Positions 1 through 12,146 of a stretch of DNA of 64,000 bases are shown one piece after another. The notes below the pieces were generated by a model. It did not search any database. It saw only the letters and a program-made list of their open reading frames with translations, and was not told where the DNA came from. The first letter of the stretch is position 1. Each line of letters starts with the position of its first letter. Source of the DNA: an uncultured Prevotellaceae bacterium. GTDB lineage: Bacteria > Bacteroidota > Bacteroidia > Bacteroidales > Bacteroidaceae. The DNA is taken from NCBI GenBank assembly GCA_946402905.1, contig CAMIYC010000001.1, positions 1-64,000 on the forward strand, read 5' to 3'. The translations under genes were made by a program, and so were the position numbers.

Positions 1-90
1 GATTTTCAAAAAACAAACTACTTAAAAACTAATCTACTAAAACAAATCAAAAAATATATTACTTTATATTTAACTCTTCTTTTTGTGATG

Positions 91-98
91 CAAAATTA
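91..98 (-). promoter_or_regulatory. Putative leftward promoter -7 element
   Basis: Read on the minus strand this is TAATTTTG, a match to the Bacteroidota -7 consensus TAnnTTTG. It points left, so it probably drives a gene beyond the window edge. No -33 TTTG was identified with certainty. Confidence 0.45.
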
Positions 99-138
99 CA
101 CACTTTTTAGAATACTACAAAATAAGAAGGCTGAAAAA

Positions 139-204
139 ATTAAAAAATGATTAAAAAATAATGACAAACGAGGGTCTGAATGTATCCAGACCCTCGTTTT
201 GTCA
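139..204 (-). terminator. Intrinsic terminator after groEL
   Basis: On the minus strand an ATGACAAAACGAGGGTCTG arm is followed by a short loop and a near-perfect complementary arm (one bulged A), then a long T-rich run at 139-160. It lies 25 bases past the groEL stop, so it is the natural end of the groESL transcript. Confidence 0.8.
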
Positions 205-228
205 TATCGGGATTGCATTATTATGCAA

Positions 229-1884
<1,656 letters not shown>

Positions 1885-2154
1885 TTATTTGATGATTGCG
1901 AGCACATCGCTCTGACGCATAATCAGATATTTCTCTCCCTCAAACTCGATCTCCGTACCGGCATACTTGCCATAGAGCACTTGATCGCCTTCTTTGAGTA
2001 TCATTTCCTCGTCTTTTGTGCCTTTGCCTGCGGCCACGATTTTGCCCTGCAGAGGCTTCTCCTTTGCAGTGTCAGGGATAATGATGCCACCCACTTTTTC
2101 TTCTGCTGGTGCGGGAAGAACCAGCACTCTGTCTGCTAATGGTTGAATGTTCAT
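1885..2154 (-). CDS. groES: 10 kDa co-chaperonin GroES
   Basis: GroES forms the heptameric lid of the GroEL folding chamber. The protein is 89 residues from the internal ATG at 2154, beginning [16 protein letters not shown]. The mobile loop is [17 protein letters not shown] and the C-terminal half has the usual [21 protein letters not shown]. The reading frame is open for another 35 codons upstream, but that stretch is AT-rich, unlike GroES, and overlaps the end of the sigma-factor gene, so the internal start is preferred. It is the first gene of the groES-groEL operon. Confidence 0.96.
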   Translation of the reverse strand: MNIQPLADRVLVLPAPAEEKVGGIIIPDTAKEKPLQGKIVAAGKGTKDEEMILKEGDQVLYGKYAGTEIEFEGEKYLIMRQSDVLAIIK

Positions 2155-2214
2155 GATTTTTATGATTTTGTTGTTGATGATTAAATTCTGCTTATGACTA
2201 AGCGAAAAGTGTGC

Positions 2215-2222
2215 CAAAATCA
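2215..2222 (-). promoter_or_regulatory. Possible groESL promoter -7 element
   Basis: The minus-strand sequence TGATTTTG differs from TAnnTTTG at one position and sits about 60 bases upstream of the groES ATG, downstream of the sigma gene. This is the best candidate seen, but it is weak. Confidence 0.3.
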
Positions 2223-2251
2223 AAAAATCATGAACATGACATGAAAAAATG

Positions 2252-2962
2252 TCAGTCAACGGTAAAATTGGTCTTGCGCAGCTTACGCAGGGCTTGGTTT
2301 CTCACCTGCCTCACACGCTCGCGCTTCAGTCCCATCAACGTTGCTGCCTCTGCCATGGTATGTCTCTCCTGCCCGATACCATAAAGCAACCTGATCACCT
2401 GCTGCTCTCTCTCGCTGAGCACGACGAGCGACCGTATCAGGCTGTCGGCCATATCATTATGCTCCACTTGCCTGTCGGCCTGGTCGGCATTGGCGTTTTC
2501 CAGCACATGCAGCAGGTTGTAATTGTTCTGGCTACCTGCGGGGATGGGGGCATCGACAGAGATGGCCTTGCTTCTTTTCACCTCCGCTGCCGTCGACTCC
2601 TTCTTTGGCACGGTGTAGAGACTGGTCTGTTGTTCGATGGCCTTCTCGATATATTGCCTCACCAACGGAGCGGCAAAAGCCACAAAACGCTTATTGTGGT
2701 CTGGGCTAAAACTCAGCGCGGCTTTCATCAGTCCGATATTTCCCTCACTGATGAGGTCGTCGAAGCCGAGACCCTGCCCGGTATATTGTTTGGCCATGAA
2801 GACGACGAATCTCAGGTTGGCACTAACCAACTGATTGAGTGCTTTTTCATCCCCGTCGTGTATACGCCGCGCCAATTGCTGTTCTTGCTGGTCGGTGAGC
2901 GGTGATACCTGTGATATGTCCTTTAAATATAGATTGATTGCGTCTTTGTTTGTCATCGCCAT
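2252..2962 (-). CDS. Divergent sigma-70 family RNA polymerase sigma factor
   Basis: This is a 236-residue sigma-70-like protein that would direct RNA polymerase to promoters. Region 2.1-2.2 is clear ([20 protein letters not shown], then [14 protein letters not shown], about residues 45-81), as is region 4.2 near the end ([20 protein letters not shown]). A region 1.1 is absent, as in Bacteroidota primary sigma factors. It is atypical in region 2.3-2.4: where primary sigmas have a WW-IRQ core needed for melting the -10 element, this protein has [15 protein letters not shown], with Pro-Leu in place of the Trp pair (about residues 99-100). The ATG at 2962 is chosen because a TAATTTTG promoter lies at 2990-2997, so an upstream start at 3013 would lie outside the transcript. 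It is therefore more likely an alternative, group-2-like sigma than the housekeeping RpoD. It lies just upstream of groESL on the same strand. Confidence 0.85.
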   Translation of the reverse strand: MAMTNKDAINLYLKDISQVSPLTDQQEQQLARRIHDGDEKALNQLVSANLRFVVFMAKQYTGQGLGFDDLISEGNIGLMKAALSFSPDHNKRFVAFAAPLVRQYIEKAIEQQTSLYTVPKKESTAAEVKRSKAISVDAPIPAGSQNNYNLLHVLENANADQADRQVEHNDMADSLIRSLVVLSEREQQVIRLLYGIGQERHTMAEAATLMGLKRERVRQVRNQALRKLRKTNFTVD

Positions 2963-2989
2963 AATTGAATGATTCTTTATTGTGCTGCC

Positions 2990-2997
2990 AAAATTAC
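2990..2997 (-). promoter_or_regulatory. Promoter -7 element of the sigma-factor gene
   Basis: TAATTTTG on the minus strand, 28 bases before the chosen ATG. It is an exact match to TAnnTTTG. A matching -33 element is not obvious. Confidence 0.5.
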
Positions 2998-3111
2998 GAA
3001 TAAAAATCGACATACCGACCGTTTCGGTTAAAATCTTTATGGCCGTGTGCTAAATTATCCGTTCTATCTCCCATTTGACTGTGCCAATTTGTCAGTTGGC
3101 GTTTTGCATGT

Positions 3112-3163
3112 AAAAAAGACGACAGCCGCAGCTGGTGGTGTGACACACAACTACGGCTGTCGT
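3112..3163 (-). terminator. Intrinsic terminator of the giant-protein operon
   Basis: Perfect 10-base arms (ACGACAGCCG at 3119-3128 and its complement at 3154-3163) are followed on the minus strand by six T residues. It starts 16 bases after the stop of the 2982-residue gene. Confidence 0.8.
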
Positions 3164-3178
3164 GACAAGTGAATGATT

Positions 3179-6100
3179 TCAGATTTTCACCAGTTTCAAT
3201 ATGCGCGTCCCTTTATCAGTCTCGATAGTAAGTAGATAGACTGAAGGAGGAAGCGAAGAGACGTCAACCGCGTCACCGGATGAGACGCCATGACACTGTA
3301 GCATCAGTGAGCCGTTGATGTCGCGGATGGCCAAGGTCCTGATTTGGTTGAAATTACCTGAAACATACATCATTTCTCTCAGAGGGAGTGGCGAAACTTT
3401 GACGGCCAGTTCATCCGGCTCCAATATGTCATCAATGTCGGAACCGTCTACGATCTGCATCCATGAGAACTGCTTCCCTTCCTCACCTGTAAAGCCCTCG
3501 CCGTCTGTGATGCCATCTGTATGTACCGTCAGCACAAAATACCCATTCTGGTTGGTCAACGGCTCCAGGTTCAGTCGATATTCAGTATTGCTCACCGACT
3601 GGATGGTGATTTTCGAGACATCCTGTTTCACGCCCTGGCATGTGAGGCTGATATCATCATAGGTGAATGTGCTTGCCTCCACTGGCTTGTTGAATACGAC
3701 GGAGATGTCGCGCAGAGGCTGTTCAATCACTTCGTTCTCCTGAGGGCCTCCTTTGAAGCATTCCACCTGTAACATCAAGTCGGGCCTCGGCTCAAAGCTC
3801 ACGAGATAGGTCTCACCGTCTTCCTGCAAATCGAAGACGAAATGCAGACGCTTTTCATAGACTGGATCTTTCCCGTCTCGCAACGTGCACGGTGTCTGCC
3901 ATACATTGTCTACATCCATCGCAACATTGTCGCTCAACCGGGTGACACCCGCCAGCCTCTGCTTGCCCTGAGTAGGATCAGCCAACGATCCATAGTTCCA
4001 TCCTATACCAGATGGGTGCACAGTGAGCAGGTATTCGGTGTCGCTCCGTTTGGATATCGTAGCGTATCCTGCCTTGCTCACGCTCTTCTGTGTGCCATCA
4101 GAGAAGTACACCTCGTCGGGCAAATCCTCATCATCGGCTATATCATTCACCAGGAAGCCCCGTATCGGTATCTCTGCATCAGCCTTGACAGTAAACCCAT
4201 GGATGAGTTCGTGGATACTGACTGTGTCGACCAGTGAGAGATATGGATTGTCGCGGCTGGTCACGTGGTTGACCTTGACATCATAATTGATGAAATGGCC
4301 CATCAGCGAACTTTGCATCCACCATTGTGCATAAGCCTGCGAGTGGGCGGGTATCGTTCCGAAATCACTGGCCATAGAACTGCCCATAGACAGGCTATGC
4401 TCTCCGCCGTTCAATTGCGAACTGATAATTTCAAAGTTGATAGCCAGACCCTTTTGGTTGTCAATGATTTTTGGCTGGCTGGTGGTGATATTCATATTCT
4501 CAGCGTCGCCATAGCCTTTGTTGTTGATAACAAGGGCAAACTCGGCTGGAATCATGGGTTCGATCTCTTCAGTCATTGGGTCATCGCCATATACATCACG
4601 CTGCAAGAAGTAGGTCAGCTCCAGATTGGGCGACGGATTCACCGTCAGCGTCACCGGATTCAGCTGCCGTGTAACGGTCAGGCCCGTGAATGGGTCGGTG
4701 TAGGAGAATGAGCCTCCGAAAGAATAATTGACAGGCTCTGTCGGAGCGGCGTATTTTGTAGGAATATACAAGATCTCAGCCGTGCCAGTACTACCGGCGG
4801 CCAGTGTCCAACCAGCATCCAGCTTCAGGTCTCCGACAAATCCCTTCAACGACTCCGCATCAATCTGGAACTCACGACGTGTGGCCAGTCTTCCTGCTTC
4901 GTCGCGCACTTCCATGTTCAGTTTCAGGTCACGCAACGCTGTGTCCTCGCTACCATTCTTCACGGTCAAGGTGCCGAGGAATGCCTGTCGGGTCATTACG
5001 CTCTTCTGCTTGAAGGAGAGTGTGATGGTGTTGCAGATGCCACTTGCCTGACTACCTTCCGTTGCAGAACTGCTTGACGGGAACACCCGGATGACGGTAT
5101 TGCAGGTCTTCCCGGCGTAGCTGACAGTAGCCTGGGTCATACCCACACTGAGACCTTTCACCCGTCCTTCCACACTGGCGGCAATGCGCTGGTCGGCCAG
5201 CTCTATACGGTCGGCCACGGCATAAGTCTCCGAGCCGTCATCCCATGTACATGAAACGAGCATTTCTTTTTCATCCCCTGCATTCATGAAGATTTCCTCT
5301 GCTTCGATTTCCACCGGTTTGGCAAGAGGCTCTTCGACGGTGAGATACTGCTCGTCGTAATAGACGGTCTCACCTTCGCCTTTCAGCAGAGGCACCACTT
5401 TCACCTCTCCCGAGAAGGTGGATGGCAAGACATATTCCGTATGACCGTCTCTCATGAAGTGTACGGGCATGCCATTCAGACATACGACAGCCAGCGGACA
5501 GGTATATCCATCAGGCACCGTGAGGTCTATGCTCAGCACACGCTCTTCAGCGTCGGCGGTAGCTCGAACGGTCGAATTCCTGTTATTTTTTTGGACAAAG
5601 CGACTCATTATCTTCAGCCACATCTGATATTCCTCCATTTGAGACTTTGCCTCACCGATGGGTGTCATACTTAACGCTTTGTCTATCAGTATATTAACCA
5701 GATTGTGTTCGAAAGTCCTTTTTGGTGGGGCAAACCATTCTGTAGAGAATGTGGGGTCTGAGGGCGGAAGCAACAGCAGTTCCAAGATTCTATTGGTTAC
5801 AACAAATCTCTTGGGACTGTTGCAGTGCCACGGTCCATTCATGATAATTTCCGAAGCCTTGCATCCACCACGCTGGCTCTCATTAGAGACTACCAGGTCG
5901 CCGTCACCGATTTGGGTGTAGTCATAATTTAGCAGATGGTCTGCCTCAAACAAAGCGGCGCTAAGTACGGTGAGAAGTGCCTTGGTGACGGGTTCGGGAT
6001 CCAACAAATCAACGGCATCCACTATCATCGACAACGCATTGATCAATTTGTCTCCTGCCAATAAGATTGGTTCTCTCAAGGCGCTCTCAGTGCCTAAGGC

Positions 6101-9100
6101 ATAGACGGGAATGTCGAAATGGCCAGCAGCATTGACCAACAGTGATGTTTCATCCGACTCTACCCCTAAGTCTCTCACGGCGTCGATATCCCATTTCTTG
6201 TAGAACAATCTTGCCAATGAGCCAAGAAGCAGTTTGTGGGCAGAGACCATATCGCCCAGCTCACTACCCGAATGAGGTGTGTTGACCGTGATAATACGAT
6301 TGACATCTTCTTTCCGTCCACCTCGCTCCACAAACAGCCTTGCGAGGATACCGCCCATGCTATGACCCACCAGGTCGCACTTGGTGGCCACATAGCCATG
6401 TCTGATGGCACGGCGCTGGGCTTCTATGATACCGTCGTATACCACTCCTATGTTCTGATTAAACGTGCTTGCGTTTGTCTCCTGATAGTCCACCCGGCAA
6501 TTATAATTATTCTTGTATAGTTCACGTGTCCTGAGGTACTTTTCAGTTTCAAACCAGCAGGTGCGGTTGTCTCCCAGGCCGTGGATGAATACCACGGGCG
6601 GACGTGAGATTTCTATCTTCACCGGATCCGAACTGTGAGTAATAAACATTCCATCGCTTCGCTTTTTGTAGGTCAGCCTGGCCTCAAGAGATGTGGTCGT
6701 GCCATAATCATTGGGATAGTGCGAGGGTGCAGTATACACACCTTCCCAGTTGGAAATGTTTTCTATCGTGCCGAAACCTTCCCTTGACAGTACCCACTTG
6801 AAGTCGAAATACTCATCACAATCCTGTGGCGGAATGAGCGAGCCTCTGGGGTCAAGAGTGATTTTCACCTGCGACACGCCATCGGCAGCCACGCCAAGCA
6901 TGTCGTAGCGTGTGCCCGTGACAGGCACCAACTTATAGATAAGTATCGGTGAGTCTTCATGACAATCTCCTTCATCAACAGGTCCGTCAGGGACTATGTC
7001 TCGTCCTATGGGGCCATAATCATCCACATCGTGTGGTCCGTTGTCGCAGAAACGTGACGGGTCGCTGTTAACCTGGCCGCCTTGATAGTCTGAATCATGA
7101 CTGCCACCGCCACCACCGCCAGAGGGCCACCCCGGGCCGCTGCCGCCATTTCCATAGTATCCACCGTGTCCGAGACCTCCATCGCCATGGCATCGTCCTG
7201 CCTGGTATCCGTCTCTTGAATAGTCATAGTCGGGATACTTGGCACACGGTTGCTTGTTACGGCTGTTTGCCTTCATGTAGTAGCAATCGTTCTGTCCTGC
7301 GGCTTTGACAGACCTGGGTTTGCTTTCTACCGGCTGCGAAGGGATCAGTTTGGTGTAGATGACGTATGACTGCTGTGCCTGAAGCGTGTCGAGCCACGTG
7401 TCATTCAGGGGTTCCAGACGGTAGCCGCTACTGACTTCGAACCATGCACTTACATCAAGCGCATGCACCAGCCCATGATTGGTGATGGTCACCGGGATAA
7501 TGCTGTAAGGCTCCGGCCGTTTATGGGGGAATGAGATGGTGACGACAGGCTTTGGCACATTGACTTCAAACTGTCCGATGGTCTCAGCCTCGTATTCATC
7601 TTCCACGCTTGTTGGTATGACGTTGAAATCATAGGAGACTGCCTCATAGCTGATGAATATCTCTTCTCCGGTTTTCACGCCAGGGTTCACCAGTACGTGC
7701 CCTTCGTAGCTCTTATGTTTCTCTGCCTCAACACTCACCGCGTAATAGCCTTCCGGCAGTTCTGCGGAGAAGAGGCCATCGTAGTCTGTTTGTCCCTCTG
7801 CCACTACTTTCATAGTGGTGGGATCCATCAATCTGACCGTCGCCTCGTTGACATGAGGTGCTTTCTCAGTGTAATATGTAAACTCGTCGATCACATCCAC
7901 GGTCAATGTGCCCTTCTCCTCGGAGACAGGCGTGATGCTGAAGCTGACGCTGACGCCATTGCCATTCTCGCAGTTGACACCGAAATGCCCCTTGACAGGA
8001 ATATTCAGTTGCATATCCTCGAAAGGCATGAATCTCAGCATCACCGTGACGGAGTCGCCTTGAGTGAGCGATGGCACCGTGAGAGATGTAGCCGTCTCCA
8101 TCCAGCTGGGCAAAGACAAGGAGATCACGCCAGTCTCCGTCCTGCCGACATTGCGGATAGTGATGGGGTACTCTCGAGGCGTGTCGATCGTCATTGACGT
8201 CTCGATGTGGCTCTTGTCTGCCTCCAACTGGGCATGCAGCGGATGCACATAATAATATATAGTATGTGTGAAATGAGCACCCTCCGCAGAGGTGATCTCG
8301 ATAGGCATCTGTTGCCAGGCCCTGCCTTGAGACACCTCATTGCCCTTGATGGTGAACTCCACTTCCACATTCTGTCCGCTTGCGACAACTTTGGGCATGT
8401 CAAACTGGAAATCACAGTTTTCAGACACGCTCTTTTGAGATAGCTGAAGACCGCTTTGCTGGAAGGAACACGGGTTGGAAACGATGATCTTGCCAGTATA
8501 AGTGTCTGACTGACTGATCTCACAAGTGGTGAATGATTGTCCTGTCGCCAGGCCTACCACTTCAAAGGCACCTGTTTCGCTCTTCAGGCCTTCGCCTGGG
8601 AAGCATGCACCGATTTTGAATGAGCCTACCTGTGCAGGCTGTGGTTTGTAAACCGTCGAGAAATGGCCCTCAGAATCTGAGGTTGCCGTCAGTGCTTGTC
8701 TGATTCCATCGTTGATGACATACACCTCCACCAGGGCGTTGCGTCCCCGGCTTCCCGTAGTAGTACCTGTGATGATCACACTGTCGCCCTGATTGTAGCG
8801 GGTTTTGTCGGCATGAGCCGTAGCGCTAAACGAGGGGAGCACCTTGCAGGACAACTTCGCCGTATTGTTTGAGTACAGCAATTCCTCCACTCGTTCCGCA
8901 CCGTTCACAGTGGCTTCAAAGGTGTGGTTACCGATTGCTGCCGGGAGTTCGAAATGGTGGATAAAAGATGTAGAATCACCTGGTGCCAGGCTTTTGCCTA
9001 ATACGAACTCTTCATCTTGTTTCTTTCCGTCGAAAGCGATCTCCACGGGTGTGCGGCTGTTGAGCGACGTGTTGCCACGGTTGGTCACCACGACCGTCAG

Positions 9101-12100
9101 CGCCACGGTGCTTCCGGCCTCAGCAGTGCTCTTGTCGGCACGCAGGGCGATAGCGGCGTCGGGCAGTGTCTGGTCTGTGATCAAGAGCCAGCATGAGCCC
9201 ATGGAATAGCCATCGGCCTCTACTTTAAAAGTCACGATGTTGCTGTCGTCTGAGACATCATTGTTCTTGACATCTATAAGCAGACTGGCAGAAGAAGCCC
9301 CCGCAGGAATAGTGAGCTGATGGTCATATTCCAGCATGTCGTCCCTGTCGCTGCTGATGGTCACCTTCACATCCTTGGTGGTTGGGGCATTATGACTGAT
9401 GGTGAAGACATTGCCGGAAGACCCTTCAAGAATGGCAGTGCCACTGGACTGGATCTTCAGGGTCGGACCGTCATTGTCGATAATGGTGACCTCGGCGGTC
9501 ATCGAGCCGGCCCCGTTGGCGGGAACCGCACAATCACACGAAGACACATAGACCTCGGCCGTGACAGTCACCTTGCGGTCGCCATCCACGGTCTCATTGT
9601 CTACCACACCGATATTAAATTGAGCAGACGATTGGTTTCTCCCCAAAATGATGTAGTTGCCGGGATAGCTAAGCAGGCCATTGGAATCATCCGACAGTTT
9701 CAGCGTCACACGTTTTTCAAGATTGTCGGTTCGTTTGATGACCCCAAAGAGAGCCTGCGCACCGCCGTCCTCGCCTACCGCATCTGGTGTCAATGTGAAA
9801 CTGAGCGCAGGCATGTCGTTATCGTTCAACAAGATGACACACTCACTCTCGTCAAGGCCAGGTGACGACACTCTGATGGCGATGCTCTCCTGCAACTCGA
9901 TCTCGTCGTTGTCCACAGCAGTCACATCAATGCTCACGGATGTCTCGCCAGCTGGTATTTCGACATTGGCAGGGAAGACAAACCGGCTGGGCTTTTCAGC
10001 CGTGACAGTCAGTGGGATGGAACTTGACTGGGCCCGCTCTGCCGTGATGGTCAGCTGGAAGGTCTCACCCTCTGTGATTTCGCTCTTCGAAGCCGATATC
10101 TTCAGATAAGGCAGCTCATCGTCGGAAACCACAAAAGTACCCTTCACTGGCTGGTATCCGTTGCCTTCCACCTGAATCGTAAACACCGAGTCGGCATCGC
10201 TGACGTTATTATTATTGAGTGTCAGATAAAAATTGGCCGCCGACTGTTCACGGGGGATGGTCACCGTCTCAGGAACCGACAGACGGTCGTCGCCTGAAAG
10301 GAGGGTCAATTCGTAACTTTCCGATGAGGTCCAGTTGCCACTGCGCGCCAACTGACAGCGCACCATACTGTTTTCTCCCTCCCTGACGATGCCCTCTGGC
10401 ATAGTCAGATAGAGGCATTTGCCTATTTGCAGCGGCATGTTTTCCGTTTCGGCAAAGTTGTTCGCCTGATACTCTGTGATTTCCCCGGATCCGACACCGG
10501 GAATGACAGTGACATTGATATTGGCCGGGCCCTCTATGCCCATCAGTTTGGCCAGGGAGATGTCCGCACTCCTTGACACCACGGCATTGGGCTCCAGTGC
10601 GCTGGTGTCATAATAGGCAGTACCGATGCTTACCTTTTTGCCATTAGCCGACACCAGATAGATGCGCTCGCTCCATCCGCCATATCCTGCGAGATTGCCT
10701 TCGTTCTTCACCTGCCATGACAGATGCACCACATCCTGTGGCATGACGCTGCCACTGGTTGTCTGGATATTGGCCACGACATAGTCAGGGCTGTCGGGCA
10801 TATCGTCTGGCGAACGAAGTATTTTCATCGAGCCATTGCGCACATTGACAATGGTCTGTGAGCCATCCGGCTTGAAAACGGCTCCTTTGGACAATTCTAT
10901 CAGGAACACGTGACCTACGGTCGCCGTATCGGGAACAGAGACGGGGATCTCAATCACCTTGCCATTGACACCTTGAACCGGCTCTGCGCCACGCACCAGA
11001 AAACGGTAATTGTTGTCACCAAGGCTGATTGTCTCGAGTGTATGGCTGCTCGTACGACCTGTCAATGTAGTGTTGGCAGCATCCACCACAAATCCCTTGG
11101 GGAAGGACAGGTCGACGGAGAGTCCGGTGGCCTGTTCCGTATTTTCGAGATATACGGGATAATTGATGGTCTGTCCGGCCAGGGCATTTTCGCGCATTCC
11201 ATATATATAGAAGCGCTCGGCCTGCGACTGTCCCGGTTCGCCGGGATTATTGGGCGAAAAGACATAGTCGTAGTTGGCGACAAGCGTTGTGTTCTTGGCT
11301 GGCATGACAAAATAAAACGAAGCCGACGTAGAAACGACCTCTCCGTCTTGCGTCCAGTTTCTGAACTGATAATAGCTGCTGCTGTAGGCTGCGAGGTAGA
11401 CCGCCTCACCCTCGACAAAGACGTTGTCGCCCCACAAATTGAAATAGCCTCCCTCAGAGGGATTTGCCCTCAGATACAAGTAGTGTGACAGACTGGCCTC
11501 ACTGGGCTCTTCGGGATTGTCTGGGGTATAGCTGAAATGAGCCGTCAGATGGGAATCGGTTTCTTTCACCGTGTAATACAGTGGATTGTCTTCAGAGATG
11601 ACCTGTCCGTTCTCGGTCCATCTGTCAAACTTGAAGTCTCCGTAGTTATAGGCCCGCAGTGTGGCGGTAGTACCCACTTCATAACTGGTGCCACTCGACA
11701 CATTAAAAGATCCCCCCTCGGCGGGTGAGGCATTCAAGAAGATACGTGAGTACTGATGCAGCGTGGGACTGTCTGGCTCGCCCGGATTATTGGGCGAGTA
11801 GGTGTAACGTGCCACGAGGGTGACGTGTCTGGCCGGCATCGTGTAACTATACTGTGCCGTGGTAGCTATGACGTTGCCCTCTTCATCTTCCCAGTTGGCA
11901 AACCGGAAGTTGCCGGTGTCATTCGCCCGCAGACTGATTTGCTCTCCAGCTGCGTGATTGGTAAGCCTGCCGATGTTGAAGCTGCCTGCGTCAGCAGGTA
12001 TGGTCTTCAAGGTGAGCTTCCAAGGCTTGGTGCCTGGCTCATCGGGGTTGCTGGGATTATATTGTGCCCACATGCCGGCAGAGACAAGCAGGGCCAGCAT

Positions 12101-12127
12101 GACAAGCAGATAACGACAGTGTTTCAT
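3179..12127 (-). CDS. Giant modular secreted protein with lipase-type alpha/beta-hydrolase domain and T9SS C-terminal domain
   Basis: A 2982-residue exported protein. A signal peptide (about residues 1-21, ending MWAQ) is followed by InlB-like repeats introduced by four Pro/Asn linkers of the type SPNNPGEP (near residues 23, 108, 200 and 288). Next come a CARDB-like domain (about 446-560), several Calx-beta-like segments (about 570-980), and another CARDB-like domain (about 990-1090) followed by further Ig-like segments. A Gly/His/Asp-rich low-complexity stretch (about 1640-1690) precedes a lipase-type hydrolase. That domain has VVFIHGLGDNRTCW (near 1843) and the nucleophile elbow GHSMGG (near 1918); GDGDLVVS and GPWHCNS are plausible positions for the acid and histidine. 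A BIG2-like domain (about 2273-2345) and an SbsA-type Ig domain (about 2790-2890) follow. The last 75 residues resemble the T9SS type-A sorting domain and end RILKLVKI. It is the second gene of an operon with the upstream LRR protein (19-base gap). The likely role is a cell-surface or secreted esterase; the substrate is unknown. Confidence 0.85.
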   Translation of the reverse strand: MKHCRYLLVMLALLVSAGMWAQYNPSNPDEPGTKPWKLTLKTIPADAGSFNIGRLTNHAAGEQISLRANDTGNFRFANWEDEEGNVIATTAQYSYTMPARHVTLVARYTYSPNNPGEPDSPTLHQYSRIFLNASPAEGGSFNVSSGTSYEVGTTATLRAYNYGDFKFDRWTENGQVISEDNPLYYTVKETDSHLTAHFSYTPDNPEEPSEASLSHYLYLRANPSEGGYFNLWGDNVFVEGEAVYLAAYSSSYYQFRNWTQDGEVVSTSASFYFVMPAKNTTLVANYDYVFSPNNPGEPGQSQAERFYIYGMRENALAGQTINYPVYLENTEQATGLSVDLSFPKGFVVDAANTTLTGRTSSHTLETISLGDNNYRFLVRGAEPVQGVNGKVIEIPVSVPDTATVGHVFLIELSKGAVFKPDGSQTIVNVRNGSMKILRSPDDMPDSPDYVVANIQTTSGSVMPQDVVHLSWQVKNEGNLAGYGGWSERIYLVSANGKKVSIGTAYYDTSALEPNAVVSRSADISLAKLMGIEGPANINVTVIPGVGSGEITEYQANNFAETENMPLQIGKCLYLTMPEGIVREGENSMVRCQLARSGNWTSSESYELTLLSGDDRLSVPETVTIPREQSAANFYLTLNNNNVSDADSVFTIQVEGNGYQPVKGTFVVSDDELPYLKISASKSEITEGETFQLTITAERAQSSSIPLTVTAEKPSRFVFPANVEIPAGETSVSIDVTAVDNDEIELQESIAIRVSSPGLDESECVILLNDNDMPALSFTLTPDAVGEDGGAQALFGVIKRTDNLEKRVTLKLSDDSNGLLSYPGNYIILGRNQSSAQFNIGVVDNETVDGDRKVTVTAEVYVSSCDCAVPANGAGSMTAEVTIIDNDGPTLKIQSSGTAILEGSSGNVFTISHNAPTTKDVKVTISSDRDDMLEYDHQLTIPAGASSASLLIDVKNNDVSDDSNIVTFKVEADGYSMGSCWLLITDQTLPDAAIALRADKSTAEAGSTVALTVVVTNRGNTSLNSRTPVEIAFDGKKQDEEFVLGKSLAPGDSTSFIHHFELPAAIGNHTFEATVNGAERVEELLYSNNTAKLSCKVLPSFSATAHADKTRYNQGDSVIITGTTTGSRGRNALVEVYVINDGIRQALTATSDSEGHFSTVYKPQPAQVGSFKIGACFPGEGLKSETGAFEVVGLATGQSFTTCEISQSDTYTGKIIVSNPCSFQQSGLQLSQKSVSENCDFQFDMPKVVASGQNVEVEFTIKGNEVSQGRAWQQMPIEITSAEGAHFTHTIYYYVHPLHAQLEADKSHIETSMTIDTPREYPITIRNVGRTETGVISLSLPSWMETATSLTVPSLTQGDSVTVMLRFMPFEDMQLNIPVKGHFGVNCENGNGVSVSFSITPVSEEKGTLTVDVIDEFTYYTEKAPHVNEATVRLMDPTTMKVVAEGQTDYDGLFSAELPEGYYAVSVEAEKHKSYEGHVLVNPGVKTGEEIFISYEAVSYDFNVIPTSVEDEYEAETIGQFEVNVPKPVVTISFPHKRPEPYSIIPVTITNHGLVHALDVSAWFEVSSGYRLEPLNDTWLDTLQAQQSYVIYTKLIPSQPVESKPRSVKAAGQNDCYYMKANSRNKQPCAKYPDYDYSRDGYQAGRCHGDGGLGHGGYYGNGGSGPGWPSGGGGGGSHDSDYQGGQVNSDPSRFCDNGPHDVDDYGPIGRDIVPDGPVDEGDCHEDSPILIYKLVPVTGTRYDMLGVAADGVSQVKITLDPRGSLIPPQDCDEYFDFKWVLSREGFGTIENISNWEGVYTAPSHYPNDYGTTTSLEARLTYKKRSDGMFITHSSDPVKIEISRPPVVFIHGLGDNRTCWFETEKYLRTRELYKNNYNCRVDYQETNASTFNQNIGVVYDGIIEAQRRAIRHGYVATKCDLVGHSMGGILARLFVERGGRKEDVNRIITVNTPHSGSELGDMVSAHKLLLGSLARLFYKKWDIDAVRDLGVESDETSLLVNAAGHFDIPVYALGTESALREPILLAGDKLINALSMIVDAVDLLDPEPVTKALLTVLSAALFEADHLLNYDYTQIGDGDLVVSNESQRGGCKASEIIMNGPWHCNSPKRFVVTNRILELLLLPPSDPTFSTEWFAPPKRTFEHNLVNILIDKALSMTPIGEAKSQMEEYQMWLKIMSRFVQKNNRNSTVRATADAEERVLSIDLTVPDGYTCPLAVVCLNGMPVHFMRDGHTEYVLPSTFSGEVKVVPLLKGEGETVYYDEQYLTVEEPLAKPVEIEAEEIFMNAGDEKEMLVSCTWDDGSETYAVADRIELADQRIAASVEGRVKGLSVGMTQATVSYAGKTCNTVIRVFPSSSSATEGSQASGICNTITLSFKQKSVMTRQAFLGTLTVKNGSEDTALRDLKLNMEVRDEAGRLATRREFQIDAESLKGFVGDLKLDAGWTLAAGSTGTAEILYIPTKYAAPTEPVNYSFGGSFSYTDPFTGLTVTRQLNPVTLTVNPSPNLELTYFLQRDVYGDDPMTEEIEPMIPAEFALVINNKGYGDAENMNITTSQPKIIDNQKGLAINFEIISSQLNGGEHSLSMGSSMASDFGTIPAHSQAYAQWWMQSSLMGHFINYDVKVNHVTSRDNPYLSLVDTVSIHELIHGFTVKADAEIPIRGFLVNDIADDEDLPDEVYFSDGTQKSVSKAGYATISKRSDTEYLLTVHPSGIGWNYGSLADPTQGKQRLAGVTRLSDNVAMDVDNVWQTPCTLRDGKDPVYEKRLHFVFDLQEDGETYLVSFEPRPDLMLQVECFKGGPQENEVIEQPLRDISVVFNKPVEASTFTYDDISLTCQGVKQDVSKITIQSVSNTEYRLNLEPLTNQNGYFVLTVHTDGITDGEGFTGEEGKQFSWMQIVDGSDIDDILEPDELAVKVSPLPLREMMYVSGNFNQIRTLAIRDINGSLMLQCHGVSSGDAVDVSSLPPSVYLLTIETDKGTRILKLVKI

Positions 12128-12146
12128 GTTTCACTCTCCTTTGTGG

